Origin: Nepenthes gracilis
Lineage: Eukaryota > Streptophyta > Magnoliopsida > Caryophyllales > Nepenthaceae
Length of the DNA: 64,000 nt
Direction: 5' to 3'
Assembly (NCBI GenBank): GCA_033239525.1
Contig: BSYO01000024.1
Coordinates: forward strand, 2,818,128-2,882,127
Shown here piece by piece: positions 35,901 through 47,900 of this stretch (its first letter is position 1; each line of letters opens with the position of its first letter). The notes under the pieces were generated by a model. The model saw only the letters and a list, made by a program, of their open reading frames with translations, had not been told where the DNA came from and made no database searches. Position numbers and translations under genes: made by a program.

Positions 35901-38900
35901 TAAAATAAACCAAATCTGCAAAGAGCAATTTCTCCCGTTAGTAAATTATGGAATCTGTTCCTGTAATTCCAAGTATAGGCGCCCATGGAAAGTTATGCTG
36001 CCTTCTGCAAATAGTAACCATAAAAAGAAAACCCCAAAACTGTGCAATCAGTTTAAAACCCATGAATGAAACAATGTTGAATTGCATCATGCCAATGTTT
36101 CGATGGACATGAGACTTCAAATTCCAGTAGATACTCTGAGACATAGTAACTTTTACCATCCATTCAACCATCTAAAAAACTTAAAGCTTTTGCCCATCTT
36201 AACCTAGTGGATCTATTACAAGGAATTCATCTGGCTGACCCTGCATTTTCCATGCTTTTTACCCATATATGTTAAGTACAGGTATCTCTATCCCCCAAGA
36301 CCCACAATCCAGGAGTCTCACGCACTCATCATTTTCATTTCTTTATCTCTTACGCTATGCCACAAATCAGGGTCAATTTCACAACAGGGAAGCTAATATC
36401 TTCAACAAAGCTAAAAACAAAATCCACAAAAAAGAAGTCAACCTTTGCACGCTTTTAAGATCAAGGTTTACCCCTTCCTTCCCTTAACCTATAAATTACC
36501 TGAATAATTAATGACAAAATGCCATGCCAAAACCACCTGACCCAAACCTTCCCAATTGTGAACTCCATTGACTAGTGCAACATCAGCCTATTTGTATGAT
36601 GCCTGGATGTATGTAGGTTTCTAGAGTTTCTTTAAGATTGACAATTTTGTCTGATATTGCATCAGGCAACATATGTGACACACATACATCATTAAGCGCA
36701 TGTGAGGAAGATAACATCAAAACTGTAAAAAAAAGAACTGTAAATTTTATAAATTGGCCAAGCTAGTAGGTTAAATAGTGACTCTAATTATAATTCCTAA
36801 AGAAGCATAATAAAAGAGTGCTCAACCCAGCATGCTCTTACCAAAGCGAGAGTCTGTACATAAGAATCAAAAGAAAATGGAAAAATGTCTGAACTTTTTT
36901 CATTTGACGCCATTTTAGTGTTTACTCAACTATCTATGACTCCACTTTGCATGAAAAGGTTTGATTTGAGTTACAACACCTTTATGGTAATGGTTTAAAT
37001 AAAGCAAGTGTTTCTTGCTATGTTAGATTAGGAAGAAAGGAGACACATTTTCCCATCAGTTGGTTGGTTAGTAACAAGGAAAGAAAGGGACATATTCACA
37101 CATTTGTTTCCTTGGTTAGCAAAAAACAAAGGGAGAGAAACTAAATATTTCATTTTACCATTTTATATTTTACCAGCTAGACGCTTTCATTGAGTAGCTT
37201 ATAAGGTTATTTAGTAATAGGGTCAACTCATTAGTAGCAGAGGAAGGCCCCTCTTTCTTCTTTCTAAGTCCAATCAATAAGGTGACAGACAAAAAATATG
37301 GTTTCTAAAACAAATTTTCTCCACAGCCTTGTTACCACCTCTGACTTCATACAATTCATCCAAATGACAATGAACTCTTTCCTTTTGAATCTATTCCCTA
37401 TTTGTTCCCTCTGTAACTTTCAAAAGAAAATTGTAGAGAAAAGAAATTTTTCCTCAAAAAATTATCAGCAACATCAACTACAATCAGATCTTACTATTTT
37501 CTACGAGGCTTACTTGGATTTACATTCCATTTAGATTTTGCAGCCATCAGACATGCCCTTATTTTAGTTCAAGCACAATATCCATACGACCATTTGTCGA
37601 AGATCATGTAGCATTATTTCTCCATTAGTCAGCCATTAAAGAATTAACTATCGGTTGAATTTACTCAATAACCTGAAAAGGAATTTTCGAGTTCTGCCTG
37701 TGCCACACAGTGTAACAAGATCACATCTCAGGAAAATAGCTGTGTTTATGTTGTTTTTATCAGCTGCTTTCCAGTGCTTACTAATTACTCATTTAACAGA
37801 AGCACATGGCACATATTGATGCCTTATTTTTTCCCCAGTAATAATCAACTAGCAATGTCATTTCCTGATTTCCCTTTCTAAACATCTAGGAAAACTGAAA
37901 CATCAAATCTGCATGATGCTCGTGTCCAGCAATGTGCCAAACTTCTTTTGAGTCTTTAGCCATTTGCAGTTTTTTAGACAGATTAGATTGAATCTCATTT
38001 TGTTTCAAGTGCAAAATTAGCTCCCTGCAACCTTCTAAAACATAGCTAAGAAAGACACAAAAATGGAAAACACAGTTACGCATTTTAGTTCTAATTATTA
38101 TTATGAGCTCAATTTGGATAATCTGATTTTGTTTCAAGTACAAAATTAGCTCCCTGCAACTTTCAGAAAGCATAGATAAGAAAGATACAAAAGCTGAAAA
38201 CACAGTTACACATTTTAGTTTAGCATTATGAGCAGCCACTACCTAAATAAGCAAGAACCAGAACCCCTACACAGATTTTTGAGGATCAAGGAGAAGCATC
38301 TCTATTTTGGTAAGTGAGATAACTAATTATTGATCCATTTTGCATGTTGGATAAGCAAGTTAAAACAAGAAGCAGAAAATATGCATCAAAACAAATGTAT
38401 ACGTCCAAAAGCCCAACAACACTCCAAAATGACCTATATGAGATTCGTTTTAAAAGTCACAAATAGAGATGCAACTAGTAAAACTGCCTGCCATAACCAA
38501 ATCACTCCAAAATCAAAACTCCTATGGCTCCAAAAAATGGTAAATCCAGGAAACTTGAAACTAGGATGTGCAAACTGTTCTTCTGCTCCTCCTATCACTT
38601 TCCTTGAACTGTTGCTTTGCTTTGCTTAGCCAATTGTTCTTCAATTGCACTATTTATTTATTTATTTATTTTGCAAAAATAGCTTTGGCAGTCATTTTCC
38701 ACATGGAGCACATTCCAATATGCTCATAATATAGGTGCCTTCATGTATGCTCTCTAGCATATCTAAAGCAAGAATTTCCCATTTTTCCACAATTTTTCAA
38801 GTCACAAGATCTTGTTGAACGCTTGCTCCCTTTTTGTCAACTGTGGATCTGGACACAATCAGTAGCCTGTTCCTTCTTATTGGCAGCCAAATTGACAATT

Positions 38901-41900
38901 TTCCTTTAAATGGAAGTTATAAAAATATGTAACAAGGGTAGCTTAGTACATGAGGCTCCTAGATTGTGAGCCAAAGGAGGATCTAATGTACATTGTAGCC
39001 TTTACCAAACATTGTAGAGAAGACGTTTTTGTAGTTTAAACCCAAATATATACTCCATTTTTTTACTGGTGCACTGTCCTCAAGCAAAGAATAAGAATAA
39101 AGATTTCAGAAGTGGGAAAGTAGAGGAAAATTGAAAGCCCTTGATGGAATATTAACTACGAGGAATCAAAGAACTGATTTGTGGATTGGGGTATTTGTCA
39201 TAGATTTGTTGTTTCTTTGGGTTGGGTGAAGATTTTATTTTTTTCTATTCCTGATCTTTGCTTTGGTGGTCCTTTTTTTTTAGGTGAGGAGTCTGTTAAT
39301 TTTTTTCTATTTCCATTACAATTATTTATGTCCGAGGATGTACAAAGAATGAAATTCCCTAATTGCCTTCCAGCTGTATAATTTCCTTCTTAGTGATCAA
39401 AGAGAAGGCCTCTGTGCAGCTATCCATGTACACACAAAAAAGCGACAATTCCCATACCTAGTCAGGAAAATCATTTATATAATGACTAGGTTACTACCTA
39501 TGTAGGATGCCACTGAATTCAGTTGGCAGCTTCATCTTCTTCTATACTATTTTGATTTTCTGTTCTCATTACCATGTTTGGTAAAACAAATATGTGATGT
39601 GACATGGACCATAAGTGACATTCCTGGATAAATCATAAACATACCTTCTATCTTTGCATACTCTTTTTTTCCGGAGAATTGCACTGGAACATCTATTGGC
39701 TATCTTGTATTATTGGCTGTGATTATTTATAGCCAATTTCAAATTACTAGGTGCAGCTTAACTGATCTGGAAACATAATCCACGTGAACAAATCTCTGTG
39801 TCTGTTTTGATAATAGAATGCAAACAGATTAATGAAAAACAATTATGAGCTGCTTTCACCTAACTTCTTTTCATAACTACATATAAATGCTTTTCATTTG
39901 TTAAGTCCTTAATCTCTAGAAGTTGTAATTCATTTGTAGGATAAACTAACAAAACAGGCACAATATGTAAGAGGTTCAATGAATCGTTTTAAAATAGTGA
40001 AGTCTAAGAATTTAAAATGTCTATAAAAAGTTTGCTGTCTTCAGACTATTATTATAAATGTCATTAGGCATGCCAGTAAGCTCATTAGCTTTATTGGAAG
40101 CACTAAGTGATTGCAAACACAGCATTTGGCCAAGAAAGAGAGTTCACCTTTAGACACTCAAAAAGAACCCTATAATTTATAGATTGGGAATCTGAAAATT
40201 AACAGCATTTAAGATGGCAAAAGATAATTCACAAACTTTAACATCTCGATGTATGTGCCCATGTTGATGAAGATACTCCAAACCCTTTAAAACATCACGA
40301 AGGATGGTTGCAATAACCACCTCCTCAAAGCCATCTGGATAAGCAGCCTTCAGTATGTGAAGGCACGAACCGCCAGCCATGAATGGCATAACAACCCATA
40401 AATTGTGGTCACTCACGAAGGAACAGTATGACTTTAGAACATTTGGATGATCAACCAATGTCATTGTTTGTGCCTCATGGGATATTCTGTTCTGCAAAAA
40501 AGCCAAAAAAAAAGAAGAAATCACCAGCTTGAGCAATAACTAAAACAAAATTATGAGACTATCACCACTCACAAATTAAAGAAAATTAGTATAGATGGAC
40601 CTTGCAAGCATGAGCTTACATTTTTATGTATGATAATGACATCAAAATAACTCAAAGCAACTGAAAATCCCAAGAAATTGTCAAAATATTTTGTTAACTG
40701 AAATGCATTCTCCATTTTTTTGAAAATGTAGACCCAGAATTATAATTGCAGGAGAAAGTGTACCCACTTCACTTACCAGAGAAAATGTTGATTTATTTTT
40801 ACAGGACAAAGAGACTTGGGATTTAGAAAAGCAGATGATATATGTTTTCCATGATAATTTAAAAAAGAAACACTTCATTTACCAAAAATGACCAATGTCA
40901 TTCTCTCGATTTGACTCCAATTGTATATGCATCTTGAGAAGTAGTAATAGACACGTTGAAAATGACACATTGCATGTAGATCTCAACTTTGTCAACGCTA
41001 AAAAATATGCCACTGGGGCCAGCCCCTAGTATGGGTAAAGGAGCTGGGTTGTGTTATGTAGCTAACAATGAGTACCAGACTTTTATCAGATCCATTGAAT
41101 ATGAACCCAATATACAATATCTTCAGCATACATCAGCGGTAGCAAATCCTCACTATATTTCTCTGGAGATGAAAAATGGAAAATAATGGGCTAAGTCATC
41201 GCCAGAAAGAGATGTTCAATGTCCCAGCTCGAACACAAGATTATGTACGCAAGAGTTGTCATTGTCAATTAAAGAGACTTGTTCAAGAGAGTATGATTAG
41301 ATTGACCACCTCAAACTTAGCAACCTCAACTGGAAGAGTATGGAGATTGAAGATATTAAATACCAGATTAAAAGAAAAACTAGCATAATTGCCTACAAGA
41401 ATCTTAGTACTTGAGAAGAAAAGCAAGAGAACACAAAAAGATGGGTTATAAACTTGGTATACACAAAAGGAAAAGTTTAAAAATGGGGTGGGCATTATTG
41501 TGATAAAATTCTAAAAGGTAATGTAGTAGATTTAATAAGAGTCGGGGATAGAATCATAAAAATGAAACTGGTTCCTAGGACAGATTAACAAATGTTATTA
41601 GTGCTTGAACTCATAAAATAGGCTTATCAAACAATATTAAAATGTAATTTTCGGAAGATTTGGATGGTGTGATGCATAGGACAGGTGTGGGTTGGAAAAT
41701 TTTTGTTGGAGAACATTTAAATTGATATATATGAAAGGATAACAACAGATAATGATGAAGTGCATGATGGTTTTGGTCTTGGTTTTGTGATAAGAATAAT
41801 GCTGGATATATGATTAAAGAGTTGCTCTTCTAAGACCTTGCAATACTAAATACTTTAAGAAAAGAGATTTACACTCGATAATTTTCACGGGTGGATCCAA

Positions 41901-44900
41901 CACTAGTCAAAAAGAGTTTTTTTTTAACAGAAAAACTAGATAGGTTGTGTTATGAGTTTGTAAAATCGGAGAGATTCTGAATACACATTTTTTGGTATTA
42001 GATATAAGCATAAAATATTGAAGATACAGAAACTAACATCTAAGTGTATGAGCACTAGATGGTGGAATCTAAAGAGAGAAAAGGTAATAGAATACAGAGA
42101 TAAAATTGTTGAAAAAGACATTTGGGTAGTGGATGACATAGTAGTAAGTAAATATGGAATAAATAGATAATTATATATGGTTACAGCAAAGGAAGTCTTA
42201 GGAGAATTTTAAAAAAAGGAGGTTTTGTTGCTAAGGAAAGTTGGAGGTGAGGTGATGATACAAGAAGACAGTAAAGACGAAAAAAAGAGTGTTATAAGGC
42301 ATGCCATTGTATATTGAAGTACTAGTGCATCTCCTCCAATGGAACAGTCACAAGAGATTGGCAACAGAACATAGTGCAGAATGACTGCCTGATTCACCAT
42401 GGGTTACAAATTTGGAGCACAGGACACCTGCTTGATTCACTGGAGGTTACAGATTCAAAGCATAGGACACCCGATTGAGCTGCCTGTGGATCTGATCTGC
42501 TTATAAGTGCGTCAGATTGTTCTGCATATTCTGTATTTGAGTCCCAGTGGTATACACATCATATCTTAGCTATCCAACAGCTTGCCTATGATGCATCTGA
42601 TTGGACGAGGAGATAAGTATGAGGATGGATCAGGTGCACGAACAAGAAGATATAGCTTATGTATCTATGAGAAAACACAAATTCAGTGTGTTTTCTTTTG
42701 AGCAGTTAGATTAATTCATCAATCAATAGTTGTAATTAATTCAGCTAGCAGTATATTTGTATTTAGCATCTCATATTATATAGTTAGTTTAGCTCTGAAA
42801 ACCAAAGAAAAGAATCTAAAAGGAGATAACAGATTCTAACCATCGACTGGTGTTCTTCCTATGTCCTTGTTCCGGGATGAATACTTATATGTGAATAGGT
42901 AGGGTTAATGGAAACTAAGAAAAATATAAAAAATCACAAAGACTATCAAAGAAAGCAGTAACTGAAACTAAATTGAGAACTTATAATGAGGTGTGTAAGG
43001 CCCGCATTCAATTATATCATTGCTATATACATAATTACCTCTTTCTCTTATCTTTCCTTTATCTATATTTCTCAATATTTCACTTTGAATCACTATGGAA
43101 TAAAATTGGCAAATTCTAGCCTGATCATTTATTTTCAACACAAGAAAGGGTTGTCCAAAATTTTCTCGAGATGTCGCTACGAGGCAAATTAAATCCAACG
43201 GACCGGTTAAGGAATCCGAATAGCAACCAAATTAATTCTAAAGAATGAAAGAATAGTTGGCCACCGAAATTGATCCGATTAGCAACCAAATTAAAATCCG
43301 ATTGTGGAGGAAGTACCCGGGCAACAATGCGACTAAAATCCAGCAATGATGGCAGCCAAAATTCAGCAAAGAGGGAATCATGAAATCTGATTTTTCAAAC
43401 ATCGATTCTCCACAGCAGCAGCCCACATAAACCAAAATCAAAATCCCTCCAACCCCAGCACAACTTGAGCAACAATGTAGCTAAAAATTTGCAACAAGAA
43501 GGCGGCCAAAATTTCAGCATAAAGGGCACGGCATCAGCAAAATTTAGGCATGGTATCAACATGAGCAACCCGGCAGCAGCTACAACATTTAATTGAGAAC
43601 TTTTTCCACCAAGTATCACACGGGTGGCAAGGCACCAATATTTAGCAAAATGTGGGGACTTAAGAAGCAGCTTATAGCTGCTTATTTTCACCAAACTTCA
43701 GCAAGCAGCTGAAGCAAACCCACGGCAGCAGCCACCAACACCCAAAATTTGGGACTTTTCCCAACCAAGACACATCCGGTTAGCAAGGCACCAACACTTA
43801 GCAAAATTTAGGGAAATAAGGAAGCAGCTTATGGCTGCGTACATCAGCAGCTCGGGCAGCTGCAGCTCAAGCAGCTTAAGAGAGGGAACCGGGCAGCAGT
43901 AAAACACAGCAAGAGAAGGGGTAGTAACATAACCCGGCAGCCTTCTCAACAACTTAATGGCTTAATTACTTAGCCAAATAAGTAGAGAGAAATCAGGAGG
44001 AAGCAGCTGGGAGCTGCTGAAATGGGAGCCGGCCGCAAGCTGCTGAAATGGCAGCAGCTGCAGCCAATTTTGACCCCAGCACAGCCAATATTCTTGGGAG
44101 GAAAAGGGGTGATACAGGCAGCACAACATCGGCTAAATTTAACCAACGGATGAGCAATACAAGGAAGCACATTTGGAGGCCAAAACGGGCGATGATTCAG
44201 CAAGAATTAAGCCACCCGGCTAGTGATGCAGAAGGGGAGATTATGAGGTGTTAATTGGGCTAATGACTCAGCACCTCAATTCTAATCTTTATAAGAACGT
44301 GTAATGAAGTGAGGAGAGGAGAAAGAAAGAAAAACATGGGAGGTAAGGAGAGAAAACAGAAGAGAAATAGAAGAAAAACAGAGAGAACCGAGAGGCGGTG
44401 AAGAAGCAGAACCAAAAATCAGTAGGACAAAGGAGTGTAGCTGAATATTTTGACAAGTGTACTTGATTCCTTTCTTTCCTTAGTGTTGATTATTGATCAT
44501 TCTTTCAAGTATTATTGTTTTAATACTTGCCTTATGTTATATTCTTGCTCATATTATCACAATGATATAAGTTATATTCGGCTATATATTGGAAGTAGAA
44601 TTCAGAGATAGAACAGCCTCTGTAATTCGGCTTAATTGGTAGCCAAATGGTCTCCAAATAGACCCAAATTTTGTGTACAACAAGCTTAATATTTTACTTA
44701 TGTTGTGACCAAATGGCTCTTTGAAATGAGCTGAACCAGTTTCCACATTAGTAACAGACCCAATTTCAGCAGCTATACTGATATCCGAATTTGCAGGCTA
44801 CTAACCGGACCCGAAACGGGCTGAACCGGCAGCCACAGTGACTTAAGTGTTTTATGGTGATGTGGGAGCATCACCCTGTAAAATTTGACCCTGAACCGAT

Positions 44901-47900
44901 CATGAATTGGTCACCAAAACATAAACTAGAATCGGTTGCATTAGGGGATACTGAGGCAGAATCCTTGTCTGTAAATTATGACTTGAATAGGCTGAGAAAT
45001 CAACTTAAACCAGCCAGGAACCAAACATAATCTTAAACATGAGTTTCTTAGCTGTAATAGGACCCCTTGGACCAACCAAGAATTGGTCTAGAATTGGCCA
45101 TAAAACCGGTAATAACAGAACTAGTCCCTAAGCACCTCTGCTAATACTGATTTGGCAGGTTGGGAAAAATGGACCAAACCAAACTCAATTCAGCTAAACC
45201 GAAGCCGACCCAGCCAACGTATAGTCTACTGAGGCTAAAATATTTATCAGTGAATCAGCCACCTCAAACTCCCTTAGATGAGTACAGAACCGGCCTCTTA
45301 AACTGGACCAAACCGGTCTTAGCATCTTTGGTGCTAAATCTAACAGTTTGAAGAAATAAACCAAACTGGCCCAGAACCGGTTAAACTAGTAGCTGACCCA
45401 GCCAAATTAACAAGTTCTAAGGTTGAACTGTCGACCTATAAAATTTTGGCCCAAAATACCTCCGAAATAATGCTGTACCAGGCCCTAAAAGTTGCCAATC
45501 AGCCTTCTAGCACGTGCTAGAATTAAGGCCACTGAACCGGTTTAGTTTCAGCTTTTAAACCAGATGGACTAGCACTCGAAAATTTATTAGGATAATATAA
45601 AATAATAATAAACTATTCACGGTAAAAATTAAGACCCGAACAGGTCCCTAAATTGGGCCCCAAACCAGCCAACTGAACCAGCTAGCATGCTGAATTAACC
45701 GGTTCATCAAGCCATCCTATAAGTGTAGAAAAATCAAATTGGACCGACCCACAGACCAACCATTAGCTCGGTCGTAAAACGGAAACCGAGTCCTTCAGAA
45801 ATTGTACTACAAATTGACTAAAGAAATTAACCAACTTAGCCCCAGAGTCAAATACCGAGCCGACAACCGAATCAGCCAAATATAACGTATGTTAAATCCA
45901 AATTTTTAACACATGTAAAAAGATTAAGAATAAAGCTATAGAACAGGAAAAATATATCGTTTTCTGTTATAATTTACAATTTGTTAAATTACCGCAATTT
46001 ATGATTGTATGTTCAATATTATGGAAAATATATAGAAGCAGGTAAATTCCATTTGAATAAGTATTTTCTCTCGAAATGGAGAAAATTAAGGAAAAGAATT
46101 ATGAATAATGTGAAAGCTTCTATATATGGTTTTCAGCATGGAATAAAGAACGGAATTAAGGAATCATTTTCAGCGGGTAATATTTCTTGACATGCCTTAG
46201 ATATTACAGCGAAAACTCGAGAATTTTCCCTCATCTATGGGGATTCTTTTTGCAGTATTTCTGTATTTGGCCCCGTATGCTGGGTTAAAAATATATCGCT
46301 CATCACGGGATGTTGAATTGCGTAGGTCTGTGCATTAGATTATGTGAAAGTATATACAATTCTTTCCTCGATTGACCGCTCCATTAGCTGGTAAGGCTAC
46401 TAGCCCTAATCCCTAAAAACAAATGAAAATTAAAAACTCAAAAAATAAAAATTGAAAATTCATGCATGTTTTATATGGTTCATGTTCCTCTGATATTTAT
46501 ATATACCTATTTTAAGTATAACATGCATGTCTTTATTTATTTGTACCTTATTAAGTATTTAGCTCACTTGCTGTTTTCTAACCTCTCAGATAGCGACCAG
46601 GAATTTATACCAAATGAGCAGGAGTAGAGACCGAATTGATTTAGGCTAATATGTTTATTGTATTTTGATGAGATGTAGTAAATGTATGAGAGCATGTAAT
46701 AGATTTTGTAATGAAATGAACATGATTGTATGCTTTTGCAAATTGTTACTATGGTTATTAGTTATATTTATGCAAATTTTATGGTAATGAATTTTGGTTC
46801 CTAGTAAATATCATTGGAAAGTCCGACACTGTATTTTTATACATAGTGTTGGCGCCATTTGTGGATGTGATACTGATATGGATCCTATGCATTATATATG
46901 CTAATTATGCATGTATATTATTTGGCATAAGTATTTACAGATATAAGTAGTGGGGAGGTGATCCGTGACAAGTTGTATGCTAATTAGGAACCAAAGGGGA
47001 GTGAAAGACATATATAAACTAACGAGAGTCAAGAGAAACAAGAAATAGGAACCTAGAGAATATTACATGCATAAAAGGTGAAATTAATAGTGTATTGGTA
47101 AAAGAAGATGACATAAAAGAAACATGACTGAATTAGTTCAATAAACCATTAACCAAAAAGACAGTAGAATTTCTAAAAACAGATGTCAATGGATAAACTC
47201 AAAAAATTCTATATTTTTGTTAGATAACAAACCCATGGCTAATTTCCAACTCCGTTTCAGCACGACATCCCCATGGGATTGTAAAATTGGAATCAAAGTC
47301 TAATATCCACTTAATAATGAAAAAGGTAACTGATAAGACCAAATGGGACATCTATTGGAATTTGGAAATACCTAGGAGACTATTGGACATTCAGTTAACT
47401 AGTCTATTTAATATGATTTTAGAAGCTAAAAGAATGTCATATAAGTAGAAGAGAAGCACTTTAGTTCCTATATATGCAGATAATGAATATATTCAAACTT
47501 TGATTAAATGCCATGGTAGTTATTAATGAAGAATACTACAAAATATTGGGAAACTTATTGAACAAAGACTAAGACAAAAAATGGATGCGTTGAAAATCAA
47601 TTTCATTCATGACAGGGCATTCAACCACTAAAACTAAATATCTGAGAAGGTTAATTGAGAAATTCAGGGAAAAAGAAAAGATGTTTTCACATGATTTTTG
47701 TTGATCTAGTGAAAGCTTGTAATGTGGTCGCAGTTGTGATAGTAGTTAGAAAAGAATAAAACTAGTAGAATATATATACATATAGGTATGTATGTATGCA
47801 TGTCTTTGAGGACATGCATGATGACATAATAACAGTGTTAGGACGGCAGGAAGAAATATCAAAGATTTCTTTATCAGAATATGAGCACATCAAGGTATAA

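Larger units (their letters stand above)
33591..40236. other. Kinase intron 2, mostly unannotated
   Basis: 6.6 kb of AT-rich sequence between exons 3 and 2. I see a candidate MITE at 34353-34574, a 129-bp tandem duplication at 37995-38220 and a (TTTA)n run near 38652-38671. No convincing coding region. Confidence 0.6.

Noticed and set aside
37886..38239. 117-codon minus frame with an internal repeat in intron 2
   Set aside because: The repeat in the peptide is the 129-bp DNA duplication; no family match, and it lies within an intron of the same strand.
46849..46864. TTGGCGCCATTTGTGG, like a gypsy primer-binding site
   Set aside because: It would put the LTR end at about 46845, but target-duplication and LINE-continuity evidence places the end at 46970, so the match is probably internal and coincidental.
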